Of a DNA stretch of 64,000 bases, positions 1-9,165 are shown in pieces. Source of the stretch: an uncultured Clostridia bacterium (GTDB taxonomy: Bacteria > Bacillota > Clostridia > Lachnospirales > Anaerotignaceae); contig CALWGF010000009.1 of the NCBI GenBank assembly GCA_944379995.1, positions 1 through 64,000 on the forward strand, in the 5' to 3' direction. Under the pieces are notes generated by a model. It was given only the letters and a program-made list of their open reading frames with translations, was not told the origin of the DNA and did not search any database. Position numbers and translations under genes: made by a program. How positions within the stretch are numbered: position 1 is the stretch's first letter; every line of letters begins with the position of its first letter.

Positions 1-24
1 TCTTCAGACATAGCTTTAGGAGTA

Positions 25-66
25 GGGCTATGCCCGCATATGAAAAACCACCGGCTAGGCCGGTGG
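25..66. terminator. Paired hairpins at the left edge
   Basis: Two hairpins are visible: a short one (GGGC/GCCC, loop TAT, 25-35) and a strong 8-bp one at 48-66 with a TAG loop, followed by an AT-rich stretch with only a weak T-run. It probably ends a gene lying left of the window. Strong GC hairpins in an AT-rich genome also occur at ends of IS200/IS605-type elements; no transposase is visible to support that. Confidence 0.4.
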
Positions 67-228
67 ATATTTATTATTAAATTTTACTATATAGCTATGA
101 AATTAAAATTAAATTTGTTAATACTTTTTGAAATGGTGTTAAATAGCTGTAAACCTTGTTGATATTCGTTTTTTGGTATGGTATCTTGTTTTTGCAATAA
201 TAAATATGCAATGTGGAGGGAGCAAAAA

Positions 229-1773
229 ATGAAATTTAATTTAAAAAAAGCTATTTTATCATTGTTAATGTGTACAGCAATTGTTTCATCAGCAATAGTA
301 TATAATGGAAATAATAATACTGCTGAAGCAGAAAGTACAAGAACAACTTTAGAAGAAAAACTTACAAGTGTTACAAAAACACCTAAATATATATTTATGT
401 TTATTGGTGACGGTATGAGTTATCCACAGTTTCAGGCTGCATCTGACTATCTTGGAGCTGTAAAACAAGGTAATTCTCCAAAAATACTTAAAGGTGGAGA
501 ATATTTAAGTTTTATGAATTTCCCTGTTGCTGGTTCTGCAACTACATATGACTCAACTTCATTCTGTCCTGACTCTGCATCAACAGCTACATCAATTTCA
601 ACAGGTTATAAAACATATAGTGGTGTAATAAATATGGACGAAACAAAAACAGTTTCTTATGAAACAGTAGCAGAAAAACTTAAAGACCAGCTTGGTTATG
701 AAATAGGTGTTATTTCAAGCGTTAACCTTAACCATGCAACACCAGCAGCTTTCTATGCTCATCAACCTTCAAGAAACAACTATTATGAAATAGGTGTTGA
801 AATGGTAGAAAGTGATTTTGATTATTTCGCTGGTGGTGGACTTTTAAGCCCAAATGGTTCTGATGGAACAAAAGAAAGCATTTATGATATTGCTAAAAAA
901 GCAGGATATACAATAGCAACAACACAGTCTGAAGCTGAAAAAATTAATGAAAATACAGATAAAGCTATTGTTATAGGTGAAACTCTTGCAGATAGTGATT
1001 CTCTTTCATATGAAAATGATAGAGCTAATAGTGAATGGGCTTTAGCTGATTATGTTAAAAAAGGAATTGAAGTTCTTGATAATGATAAAGGTTTCTTTAT
1101 GATGGTTGAAGGTGGGAAAATTGACTGGGCTTGTCATGCTAATGATGCTGGTTCAGCTATTTCAGATACAATAGCTTTAAGTAATGCTGTTGATGAAGCA
1201 ATAAAATTCTATAATGAACACCCAGATGAAACACTTATACTTGTAACAGGTGACCATGAAACTGGTGGTCTTACAATAGGATATGCAGGTACAGATTATG
1301 ATACATACCTTTCAAATATTCAAAATCAAGAAATTTCATATGCTAAATATGATAGTGATTATGTTGCTGGATATAAAGAAAACCAGACAGCTTTTGATGT
1401 TGTACTTAAAGATATAGAAGAAAACTTTGGTCTTGTAGCAAAAGAAAATGCAACATCAGCAACAAATGAAAAACTTATTCTTACAGACTATGAATATGAA
1501 ACATTAAAATCTGCATATGAAAAAACACTTAAAGGTGAAAAGGCTGATAAAGAAAACCAGGCAGAATATGTACTTTATGGAACATATGAACCACTTACAG
1601 TAACAATTACTCATATATTAAATAATAAATCAGGTATCAACTTTGCTTCTTACTCACATACAGGACTTCCTGTTGCAGTATTTGCAAAAGGTGCAGGACA
1701 ATCACTTTTCGAAGGATTTTATGATAACACAGACATATATAAAAATTTAGCAGGGTTATTAAACCTTGATTAA
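229..1773 (+). CDS. phoA: Alkaline phosphatase, exported
   Basis: A 514-residue alkaline phosphatase that hydrolyses phosphate monoesters outside the cell to scavenge phosphate. The ATG at 229 is chosen because GGAGGG lies 9-10 bases upstream; an in-frame ATG at 178 has no such site. Residues 1-34 look like a signal peptide with a hydrophobic core. Metal and catalytic motifs are intact: IGDGMS (Asp about 61), PDSAST (nucleophile Ser about 116), ATPAAFYAH, VEGGKIDWACHANDAG, TGDHETGG and a late SYSHTG histidine motif. It appears monocistronic, ending at a strong terminator (1832-1861). A Pho regulon would be expected from the family, but I could not identify a convincing Pho box in 67-228. Confidence 0.93.
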   Translation: MKFNLKKAILSLLMCTAIVSSAIVYNGNNNTAEAESTRTTLEEKLTSVTKTPKYIFMFIGDGMSYPQFQAASDYLGAVKQGNSPKILKGGEYLSFMNFPVAGSATTYDSTSFCPDSASTATSISTGYKTYSGVINMDETKTVSYETVAEKLKDQLGYEIGVISSVNLNHATPAAFYAHQPSRNNYYEIGVEMVESDFDYFAGGGLLSPNGSDGTKESIYDIAKKAGYTIATTQSEAEKINENTDKAIVIGETLADSDSLSYENDRANSEWALADYVKKGIEVLDNDKGFFMMVEGGKIDWACHANDAGSAISDTIALSNAVDEAIKFYNEHPDETLILVTGDHETGGLTIGYAGTDYDTYLSNIQNQEISYAKYDSDYVAGYKENQTAFDVVLKDIEENFGLVAKENATSATNEKLILTDYEYETLKSAYEKTLKGEKADKENQAEYVLYGTYEPLTVTITHILNNKSGINFASYSHTGLPVAVFAKGAGQSLFEGFYDNTDIYKNLAGLLNLD

Positions 1774-1807
1774 TATATTAATATAAAACCTCTAAAGCAT
1801 AAAAACC

Positions 1808-1821
1808 TAAAAATACCCCAA
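1808..1821. repeat. 14-nt motif shared with 9120-9133
   Basis: TAAAAATACCCCAA occurs exactly here and again at 9120-9133. In both places it lies between a stop codon and the terminator hairpin. It may be a small dispersed repeat or a 3'-UTR signal; two copies could also be chance in AT-rich sequence. Confidence 0.4.
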
Positions 1822-1831
1822 GACTAAAAAA

Positions 1832-1861
1832 AATAAACGGTCATTTATATGACCGTTTATT
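1832..1861 (+). terminator. Terminator after phoA
   Basis: A perfect 12-bp stem (1832-1843 / 1850-1861, loop TTTATA) is followed by a T-run. The next gene's ribosome binding site begins only about eight bases after it, so the downstream gene may depend partly on read-through. Confidence 0.85.
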
Positions 1862-1883
1862 TTTAATGAAAGGACGACAAAAT

Positions 1884-3017
1884 TTGAAAATTAAAAATAT
1901 AAATTACAGTATGCCACTTATTATAAGTATAATACTTTTTGCTATACTTATTTTTATACCAACTGGATTTGAAGATGCTGTTATATATAAAGAGTCAGAA
2001 AAATGTAAGGCAGAAGTTATATCAGTAAATAATGATAGAATAATAGATACAGGACTTGTGCGTTCTGGTGAACAAACCTGTGAACTTAAAGTGCTTAATG
2101 GAAAATTTAAGGGTGAAATTGTTGAAGGATATAATCCCTTGAATGGTTCTTTGGAAAATGATAAAATATTTGAAGTAGGTGATAAAGCACTTATACTTAT
2201 AAGCTATACAGGTGATGAAGTTTTATCTGTAAGTATGGTTGACCATTATAGAATAAATTATGAAGCTATTCTTGCAGGTATATTTGTTATATTTCTTGTA
2301 ATATTTGCAGGTAAAACAGGCGTAAGAGCTGTTGTTTCATTTGGTGTAACTGTTCTTATGCTTTGGAAAGTACTTATTCCTTTTTACCTTAAAGGATATG
2401 ACCCAGTAATTATAGGTCTTATTATAACAGCAATACTTATTGTTATTATAATATCTCTTGTATATGGCTTTGACAAAAGATTTATTTCAGCATCAACAGG
2501 TGCATTTGCAGGGCTTATTGTAACTTGTATATTAGGTATTATATTTACAAAAACACTTAAAATACATGGTGCTGTTATGTCATATTCCGAAAGTCTTTTA
2601 TATTCTGGATACCCTGACCTTAATCTTACAAATATATTTATGGCAGGAATATTTATAAGTTCATCTGGAGCTGTTATGGATTTGGCTGTTGATATTACAT
2701 CTGCTGTAACTGAAGTTGTTGATAAAAAACCAGATATTTCTTGGAAAGAGGCTTCTATATCTGGTATGAATGTAGGTAAGGCAGCAATGGGTACTATGAC
2801 AACAACACTTCTTTTGGCATATTCAGGGGGATATTTAGCTATGCTTATGGTATTTATGGCACAAGGAACTCCTATATATAATATATTAAATTATAAATAT
2901 GTATCAGCTGAAATTATAGATACAATAGTAGGTAGTTTTGGGCTTGTAAGTGTTGCACCGCTTACTGCTGTAACAAGTGGTTTTTTCCTTACTAAGCATA
3001 ACAATAAAAATCAATAG
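1884..3017 (+). CDS. YibE/F family membrane protein
   Basis: A 377-residue protein of the YibE/YibF family (PF07907). Function is not firmly known; members are polytopic membrane proteins, sometimes described as exporters. TTG at 1884 is preferred because AAAGGA sits about ten bases upstream; the in-frame ATG at 1866 overlaps the terminator's T-run and has no ribosome binding site. One N-terminal membrane segment (about 8-25) is followed by an extracytoplasmic stretch rich in charged residues (about 26-120), then six or seven closely packed hydrophobic helices from about 125 to the end. The short C-tail is basic. It stands between two terminator-bounded genes. Confidence 0.75.
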   Translation: MKIKNINYSMPLIISIILFAILIFIPTGFEDAVIYKESEKCKAEVISVNNDRIIDTGLVRSGEQTCELKVLNGKFKGEIVEGYNPLNGSLENDKIFEVGDKALILISYTGDEVLSVSMVDHYRINYEAILAGIFVIFLVIFAGKTGVRAVVSFGVTVLMLWKVLIPFYLKGYDPVIIGLIITAILIVIIISLVYGFDKRFISASTGAFAGLIVTCILGIIFTKTLKIHGAVMSYSESLLYSGYPDLNLTNIFMAGIFISSSGAVMDLAVDITSAVTEVVDKKPDISWKEASISGMNVGKAAMGTMTTTLLLAYSGGYLAMLMVFMAQGTPIYNILNYKYVSAEIIDTIVGSFGLVSVAPLTAVTSGFFLTKHNNKNQ

Positions 3018-3151
3018 TTACATAAATGTAAAAATTGGTATTGATTAATTGTTAAATGTAATATATAATTAAAAAGATGTTATATAATTATTTCATATAA
3101 TATTTTAAAAAATCCATTGTATATTTTGTAAATACATGGTAGTATATATGT

Positions 3152-3190
3152 AAGTGTTTTTACTATGATTTTAATAAAATAAAAATACTT
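3152..3190 (+). other. Hairpin in the 5' leader of the SLH gene
   Basis: AAGTGTTTTT (3152-3161) pairs with AAAAATACTT (3181-3190) with one G-T pair, about 40 bases upstream of the start codon of a presumably highly expressed surface protein. No U-run follows, so it is not an obvious terminator; it could stabilise the mRNA. Confidence 0.35.
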
Positions 3191-3231
3191 GTAGTACTAA
3201 ATAGCTTTTAATAATTGGGAGAGAATTATTT

Positions 3232-6200
3232 ATGAGAAGAAGAGCTACAAAAAAAGCAATTTCAATGGCTTTAGCTGCAGCAATGGCTTTTTCACAAGTT
3301 CAGGTTTTTGCAGCATCAAGTGATATTAAAGGTCATTGGGCAGAAAGTGCAATTACATCTTGGCAGGACAAAGGTTTAATTACTGGTTACACAGACGGAA
3401 CATTTAAACCTGATAACAGTATAACTCGTGCAGAGTTTGCTTCAATGGTAAATAAAGCACTTGGACTTACTGAAAAAGGAGATGTTCCTTTTAGTGATGT
3501 TCAGTCAGGAAGCTGGTACTATGATGCAATTTCTATTGCTGTTAAAGCAGGATATTGCTCAGGATATGAAGATGGAACATTTAAACCAGATGCAACAATC
3601 ACAAGAGCAGAAGCAGCTGTTATGATTGCACTTGCAAAAGGTTTAACACAGAATACAGCAGCTGCAAGTGGATTTGCTGATGCTGCTAATATCCCAGCAT
3701 GGGCAAAAGGTTATGTTGGAGCAGTTGTTAGTGCAGGATACATGAGCGGTCGTCCTGATGGAACATTTGATGCAACAAACACAATTACAAGAGCAGAAGC
3801 TGTTTCTTCATTAGACAGAGCTATGGGAAATACAGCAACTACAGATAAAGATGTTGTTGTAACAGAAGATGACGCAGTAATCGATGGACAGACAATAGAA
3901 GGAAACCTTATTATTGACAAAGCTGTTGGAGAAGGCGAAGTTTACGTTAAAAATTCAACAGTAGCTGGTAACATTATTGTACAGGGTGGTGGAGATGACT
4001 CTATATATCTTGAAAATGTTACAGTAAAAGGTAAAGTTATAGTAGAAAAATCAGGTGTAAGAGTACAGTTTGAAGGAACAACAGAAACAACAGATGTTGA
4101 AGTAAAAGCTGTATGTGAACTTAAAGGAAGAAACTTTGAGGGAAAAGTTGGAACAATTACAATAGCAGAAGAACTTGGAACAAGCGAAGCAGTTAAAGTA
4201 AACGTTCCAGCAGAAGCAGTTGTTATTTCAGCAAAAGCAAGTGTTTATGTAAATGCAAATGTTGATAAAGTAACAATTGCAAGCGATGCTAAAGATTCAA
4301 AATTAGAAGTTACAAGCAGTGCAAAAGTAGGAACAGTAGTAGCTGATGGTAAAGTAGCTATTTCAGGTTCTGGTAAAGTAGAAAAACTTGAAGCAAATGC
4401 TGATGGTATTACAGTTTCAAGCAGCACAACAATAACAAAAACAGAAGTAGCTGACGGAGTTGAAAAACCAAGCACACCAAGCACAGGTGGCGGCGGTGGC
4501 GGAAGCTCATCAGGCGGAAATACTTCAAGTAATAAAGTATCAGTTACTTTAAAAGATGGTGAAAATTTACAGACAATTCTTACAAAGGAGAAAACAAGTA
4601 AAAACTTAACTGTAAAAATACCAGCAGGCAATTATACAGTGCCACAAGGTGGTGTCTTAACATATGAAGGTAAAGGAAATTTAACAATTAACTGTGATGC
4701 AGGTGCTAACTTTACAGAAGCATTAACTAAGAGTGCTGTTGCATTAACAATTGATGCTCCTAATGTAACTGGTACTGTAACTGTTGAAGGTGCAACAAAA
4801 GGAATATCAGGATTAACATTTAATGCACCAACTGCAACTGTTAAAGCAGAAGTTCCAGTTGCTAAAGTAGCAATAAAAAGTGCTAAGAGTCTTGATGTTG
4901 CAACAGGTACAGCAACAACTGTAACAGGTACTGTTGATACAGTAAATATAAAAGATGCTACAGATGTAGTAGTATCAAATGCTGTTACAACAATTAATGT
5001 AACAAAAGCTGATAAAGTAACAGTAAATGATGCAGTTGCTAATATTACTGTAAATGGAGAAACAACAATTGCAGGTAGTGGTGCAATTACTACAATTAAT
5101 GCAGATAAAGCAATAACAATTGAAAGTACAGGTGCTATTGATGTTGTTAATGCAAAAGCTGATATAACAATAGATGCAGCAGCAACAAATGTATCAGAAG
5201 TAGCAGTAAGCGGAGATGCTGATGTAACAGTAAATGCAGATGTTGCTAAAGTAACAGTAGCAGATGGAGCTACAACAAAAATTACAGTAAAAGACGGTGC
5301 AACTGTAGCAACTGTTGATACAAAAGCAGATATTACAGTAGCTGGTGCAGGTACAATTACAGATATTTATGTAACAGCTGAAGGTAGTGCAGAAGATAAA
5401 ACAACTATTACAGCAGAAGGTACTATAAAAGTAGATACTGTTACAGGTGACAATACAGAAATAAATTCTGATGGTCTTAATACTGAAGAAGGCGGAAAAG
5501 TTCCAACTGAAGTAACAGGACTTACAGAAATCACAGGATTTACATCAACAGAAGATTTTGCAGTAACAGTAGAAAGTGATGAACACTTAACAACAGCAGA
5601 ATTAGCAGCTAAAAAACTTCCAAAAACTGTTGAATTAACATATGATACAGATGGAAAAGTAAATGCTAATATTACAGGATGGACATGTGAAAACTATGAT
5701 GCAAGCAGTAAAGAAGCACAGACATTTACAGCTACATATGAAATGCCATTAGGATATAAAGATGAAGTTGAAGCTATTACAGTAAAAGCAACAGTAACAT
5801 TAAGTGTTACACAGACAGAAGCAGAAACTATTAAAAATATTACTGTTGGTGATAGAGAAGCAACAGTTAATGAAAGTCAGCCAGTACAGGTAAATGACGG
5901 AAAATATACAGTTGGTGCAGTAAGATATGATGAAGGAAGCAAAACATATACAATTCCTGTAAATGGTACAAAAGCTTTAGTTGGTGAATCTTCAAGTTCA
6001 ACAGGTAGTGGAAAAGCTGGAAAATATGTAGGAATTGGTGTAACATTACAAGGTATAAGTGATATTAGAAATGTTTACTACTCATCATCAAAAGATTCAG
6101 GATTTGAAGCATTAACAGTAGATGAGACATTAAGAACAGAATTACAGAATAATTCATTTATATTCTATTTAGATGCAACAGGTAAGAATGAGGCAGATGG

Positions 6201-6291
6201 AGCAGAGGTAAAAGGTTCTGTATATAGATATATCAAACTTGGTGAAGATGGTGATGTAATTACATTAAAATTTGATTATACACCAGCATAA
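3232..6291 (+). CDS. SLH-domain surface protein with Ala/Thr/Val-rich repeats
   Basis: A 1019-residue exported protein, held on the wall by three SLH domains (about residues 31-75, 86-135, 147-197), each carrying a TITRAE-type motif and a GY-DGTF segment. Residues 1-28 are a signal peptide ending VFA-A. A Gly/Ser-rich linker lies near residues 418-430. From there to about 730 it is a monotonous Val/Thr/Ala/Asp alternation (VTVNA, TITxxG) suggestive of a beta-solenoid; the last third looks like beta-sandwich modules. GGGAGAG precedes the ATG. The TAA at 6289 is followed in the same frame by 200 more codons of identical style, so this may be a truncated form of a 1220-codon gene. Its exact role (S-layer component, adhesin) is inference. 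Confidence 0.85.
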   Translation: MRRRATKKAISMALAAAMAFSQVQVFAASSDIKGHWAESAITSWQDKGLITGYTDGTFKPDNSITRAEFASMVNKALGLTEKGDVPFSDVQSGSWYYDAISIAVKAGYCSGYEDGTFKPDATITRAEAAVMIALAKGLTQNTAAASGFADAANIPAWAKGYVGAVVSAGYMSGRPDGTFDATNTITRAEAVSSLDRAMGNTATTDKDVVVTEDDAVIDGQTIEGNLIIDKAVGEGEVYVKNSTVAGNIIVQGGGDDSIYLENVTVKGKVIVEKSGVRVQFEGTTETTDVEVKAVCELKGRNFEGKVGTITIAEELGTSEAVKVNVPAEAVVISAKASVYVNANVDKVTIASDAKDSKLEVTSSAKVGTVVADGKVAISGSGKVEKLEANADGITVSSSTTITKTEVADGVEKPSTPSTGGGGGGSSSGGNTSSNKVSVTLKDGENLQTILTKEKTSKNLTVKIPAGNYTVPQGGVLTYEGKGNLTINCDAGANFTEALTKSAVALTIDAPNVTGTVTVEGATKGISGLTFNAPTATVKAEVPVAKVAIKSAKSLDVATGTATTVTGTVDTVNIKDATDVVVSNAVTTINVTKADKVTVNDAVANITVNGETTIAGSGAITTINADKAITIESTGAIDVVNAKADITIDAAATNVSEVAVSGDADVTVNADVAKVTVADGATTKITVKDGATVATVDTKADITVAGAGTITDIYVTAEGSAEDKTTITAEGTIKVDTVTGDNTEINSDGLNTEEGGKVPTEVTGLTEITGFTSTEDFAVTVESDEHLTTAELAAKKLPKTVELTYDTDGKVNANITGWTCENYDASSKEAQTFTATYEMPLGYKDEVEAITVKATVTLSVTQTEAETIKNITVGDREATVNESQPVQVNDGKYTVGAVRYDEGSKTYTIPVNGTKALVGESSSSTGSGKAGKYVGIGVTLQGISDIRNVYYSSSKDSGFEALTVDETLRTELQNNSFIFYLDATGKNEADGAEVKGSVYRYIKLGEDGDVITLKFDYTPA

Positions 6292-6894
6292 GCAAAAAGT
6301 GATGTTGTAACATTAGAATCAGTAAAAGTAAATGATGTAGCTGCAACAGATGAAAATGGTGACGGAACATATGATGTAGCAATATCAGAAGAAGATTTTG
6401 CAGATGTAACAACAACAGATGTAGTAGTAACAGTAACAGCAGGAAGTAATGCAACAGTTGGAGAAATTACAAAAGATGATGAAGCTAGTGTGGAAGGAAC
6501 AAAAGTTGTATTCAAATTTACAGTAACAGCTGAAAATGGAACAGCAACAAAAGATTATACAGTAAATGTAACAAAAGCAGCAGTACAGGAAGATGTAACA
6601 ACAGCAGCATTCTCAGTTGTAGCATATGACAATACAATAACATTAACAGCAACAGAAGGAACATTTGATGAAACAGAAGGAATAAAAAAAGAAAACTATA
6701 CAGTAGCTCCAGGTTCATCAGATATAGCAGTAGCACCAACAAGTGTTGAAGTATCAGGAAATAAAGCAATATTAACATTTGAAACAGCTGTAAAAACACC
6801 AGGTTCAGATGTAACAGTAACAGTAAAAGCAGGTGCATTTGCAGAAGGAACAGTTGTAACAGAAGTAACAGGTGCTGCAAGCACAGTAGAATAA
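6292..6894 (+). pseudogene. In-frame 3' continuation of the SLH gene after a TAA
   Basis: After the TAA at 6289-6291 the same reading frame stays open for 200 codons, to TAA at 6892. The translation begins AKSDVVTLESVKVNDVAATD and keeps the same Val/Thr/Ala-rich composition and GAA/ACA/GTA codon habit as the gene upstream, including a cadherin-like or Big-like segment (TVTAENGTATKDYTVNVTKA). A GTG at 6490 could start a 134-residue protein, but I see no ribosome binding site there and no signal peptide. The simplest reading is a nonsense mutation in one long gene; stop read-through or an assembly error are alternatives. Confidence 0.75.
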
Positions 6895-6945
6895 TAATCT
6901 AAACAAATATTTAACTAAATTATATATAATATAATTTAACCACAA

Positions 6946-6971
6946 AAGAAGTCACAGCAATGTGGCTTCTT
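6946..6971 (+). terminator. Terminator after the SLH gene
   Basis: An 11-bp stem (6946-6956 / 6961-6971, one G-T pair, loop GCAA) runs straight into seven T. Its position after the second stop at 6892, not after the TAA at 6289, supports 3232-6894 being one transcription unit and originally one gene. Confidence 0.88.
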
Positions 6972-7005
6972 TTTTTATTTAAAAAATTCTCAAAAATTTT
7001 ATTTT

Positions 7006-7021
7006 TGTTGTAAATACAACA
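7006..7021. promoter_or_regulatory. CRP/FNR-type palindromic operator for cupin-hcp
   Basis: TGTTGTAAATACAACA is a perfect 7-bp inverted repeat with a 2-bp spacer. Its centre (between 7013 and 7014) is 41.5 bases upstream of the start predicted from the -10 TATAAT at 7043-7048, the classic position for a class II CRP/FNR activator. I see no good -35 hexamer, as expected for an activated promoter. A nitrosative-stress regulator of this family (HcpR-like) is the likely ligand; the regulator gene is not in the window. Confidence 0.6.
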
Positions 7022-7042
7022 GAATTATATTTTTAATTTGTA

Positions 7043-7048
7043 TATAAT
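7043..7048 (+). promoter_or_regulatory. -10 element for cupin-hcp
   Basis: TATAAT, 37 bases ahead of the cupin start codon and 22 bases downstream of the palindrome's end. No recognisable -35 hexamer precedes it at normal spacing. Confidence 0.55.
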
Positions 7049-7084
7049 ACAAACATAAGTTGATTACTTGAAAGGGTTGATATT

Positions 7085-7423
7085 ATGGAATATATTAAAA
7101 ATATAACTCACGAAAGTATTGTTAATTTATGTGACCTTGTCGAAATTAAAGAAGGTCAGATTGTTAGCCGTACTTTGGCACAAAACGGTGCTGTAAGTAT
7201 TACTCTTTTTGCTTTTTATAAAGGTGAAGAAATAAGCACTCATAAATCTGAAGGCGATGCTATGGTTACTGTTATTGAAGGTACTGGAAAATTTACTATT
7301 GACGGTAAAGAATATATTTTAAATCAGGGTGAAACAATAGTTATGCCCGCAGGTAAACCTCACGCCGTTTATGGTGTGGAAAACTTTAAAATGCTTTTAA
7401 CAGTTGTATTTCCAATAAAATAA
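7085..7423 (+). CDS. Small cupin-domain protein
   Basis: A 112-residue single-domain cupin (Cupin_2 type). The double cupin motif is visible: ISTHKSEGDAMVTVIEG followed by GETIVMPAGKPHAVYG, giving His ligands near residues 58 and 98 for a bound metal. It starts at ATG 7085 behind AAAGGG. It lies 21 bases upstream of hcp and shares its promoter, so a role in nitrosative or oxidative stress is plausible by context; substrate and reaction are unknown. Confidence 0.8.
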   Translation: MEYIKNITHESIVNLCDLVEIKEGQIVSRTLAQNGAVSITLFAFYKGEEISTHKSEGDAMVTVIEGTGKFTIDGKEYILNQGETIVMPAGKPHAVYGVENFKMLLTVVFPIK

Positions 7424-7444
7424 TAAATAATAAGGAGAATTAAA

Positions 7445-9085
7445 ATGGATAATAATAAAATGTTTTGTTTTCAATGTCAAGAAACAGCAGGTTGCAAAGG
7501 TTGTACAATTTCAGGTGTTTGTGGTAAAAAGCCTTTAACTGCTAAACTCCAAGATATGCTTATATTCGTTACTAAAGGTCTTTCAGAGGTAACAACATAT
7601 TTAAGAAATAAAAAAATTACAGTTCCTACTTATATAAATAGACTTGTAAACGAAAATCTTTTTATCACTATTACAAATGCTAATTTTGATGATGAAGTTA
7701 TTAAAAACAGAGTTTATGAAACAATAGAAGAAAGTCAGAAATTTATTAAAGAAAATAATATTACTGAAAATTTCGTTTCTGCTAATTTTGTATGTTCAAA
7801 TGATACTGAACTTATGGAAAAAGCCGAAAAAATAGGTGTTCTTTCTACTGAAAATGAAGATGTAAGAAGCCTTAGAGAAATGATTGTTTATGGTTTAAAA
7901 GGTATGGCTGCTTATCTTAAACATGCTAATGCTCTTAATAAAGATAGTGAAGAAATAAACGCATTTTTACAGAGTACTCTCGCAAAAACTCTTGATAACA
8001 GTCTTTCTGTTGATGACCTTGTAGCTCTTACTCTTGAAACAGGTAAATTTGGTGTTGATGTTATGGCTCTCCTTGACTCTGCTAATACAGAAGCCTACGG
8101 AAACCCTGAAATTACTAAAGTTAATATCGGTGTAAGAAATAATCCTGCTATACTTGTTTCTGGTCATGACCTTAAAGACCTTGAAATGCTTCTTAAACAG
8201 ACAGAAGGCACAGGAGTTGATGTTTATACACACTCTGAAATGCTTCCTGCTCACTATTATCCAGCATTTAAGAAATATAGCCATTTTGCAGGTAACTATG
8301 GAAATGCTTGGTGGAAACAGAAAGAGGAATTTGAATCATTCAATGGTCCAATACTTCTTACAACAAACTGTCTTGTGCCACCTCTTGCAAGCTATAAAGA
8401 TAGAGTTTATACAACTGGTGCAGTAGGTTTTGAAGGCTGTACACATATTGAAGGTAAAACAGGTGAGGAAAAAGATTTCTCTGTTATTATTGAACATGCT
8501 AAAAAATGTAAATCTCCTACTGAAATAGAAACAGGTGAAATTATAGGTGGTTTCGCTCATAATCAGGTTCTCGCTCTTGCCGATAAAATTGTTGACGCTG
8601 TAAAGAGTGGTGCTATTAAAAAATTTGTTGTTATGGCAGGCTGTGACGGTCGTAGCAAATCAAGAGATTATTATACAGAATTTGCTAAGGCACTTCCAAA
8701 AGACGCTGTTATACTTACAGCAGGCTGTGCTAAATATAAATATAATAAACTTGACCTTGGTGATATTGGTGGTATTCCTCGTGTACTTGATGCAGGTCAA
8801 TGTAATGATAGTTATTCTCTTGCTGTTATTGCTCTTAAACTTAGAGAGGTATTCGGTCTTGAAGATATAAATCAGCTTCCTATAATATATAATATTGCTT
8901 GGTATGAACAGAAAGCTGTTATTGTTCTTCTTGCACTTCTTTATCTTGGAGTTAAAAATATTCACCTTGGACCAACACTTCCTGCTTTCCTTTCACCAAA
9001 TGTGGCAAAAGTTCTTGTTGAGAACTTCGGTATTGCAGGTATTACAAATGTTGAAGATGATATTGAATTATTCTTCGGAAAATAA
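7445..9085 (+). CDS. hcp: Hydroxylamine reductase / hybrid-cluster protein
   Basis: A 546-residue Hcp, cytoplasmic, which reduces nitric oxide or hydroxylamine in anaerobes. The N-terminal [11 protein letters not shown] segment provides Cys8-X2-Cys11-X8-Cys20-X5-Cys26 for the conventional iron-sulfur cluster. Later cysteines in [32 protein letters not shown] and [10 protein letters not shown] match the hybrid-cluster ligands. Length agrees with the anaerobe-type class. AAGGAG precedes the ATG. It is cotranscribed with the cupin gene and ends at a terminator shared with the convergent DUF4317 gene. Confidence 0.95.
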   Translation: MDNNKMFCFQCQETAGCKGCTISGVCGKKPLTAKLQDMLIFVTKGLSEVTTYLRNKKITVPTYINRLVNENLFITITNANFDDEVIKNRVYETIEESQKFIKENNITENFVSANFVCSNDTELMEKAEKIGVLSTENEDVRSLREMIVYGLKGMAAYLKHANALNKDSEEINAFLQSTLAKTLDNSLSVDDLVALTLETGKFGVDVMALLDSANTEAYGNPEITKVNIGVRNNPAILVSGHDLKDLEMLLKQTEGTGVDVYTHSEMLPAHYYPAFKKYSHFAGNYGNAWWKQKEEFESFNGPILLTTNCLVPPLASYKDRVYTTGAVGFEGCTHIEGKTGEEKDFSVIIEHAKKCKSPTEIETGEIIGGFAHNQVLALADKIVDAVKSGAIKKFVVMAGCDGRSKSRDYYTEFAKALPKDAVILTAGCAKYKYNKLDLGDIGGIPRVLDAGQCNDSYSLAVIALKLREVFGLEDINQLPIIYNIAWYEQKAVIVLLALLYLGVKNIHLGPTLPAFLSPNVAKVLVENFGIAGITNVEDDIELFFGK

Positions 9086-9137
9086 TTATATTTCTTATAA
9101 GTTTTCTAAACTAAACACATAAAAATACCCCAAAAAA

Positions 9138-9164
9138 AATAAGGCTGTATGTTACAGCCTTATT
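9138..9164. terminator. Bidirectional terminator between hcp and DUF4317
   Basis: A 12-bp stem with a TGT loop, flanked by A-run and T-run, serves both convergent genes. The 14-nt motif also seen at 1808 is immediately upstream (9120-9133). Confidence 0.85.
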
Positions 9165-9165
9165 T

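Noticed and set aside
3711-6884. Several long antisense open frames inside the SLH gene and its continuation
   Set aside because: They follow from the repetitive ACA/GTA/GCA codon pattern, have Leu/His- or Thr/Val-biased translations, and lack ribosome binding sites.
6490-6894. Independent 134-residue gene starting at GTG 6490
   Set aside because: Same frame as the SLH gene, continuous with open codons back to 6292, no ribosome binding site and no promoter; treated as the continuation of that gene.
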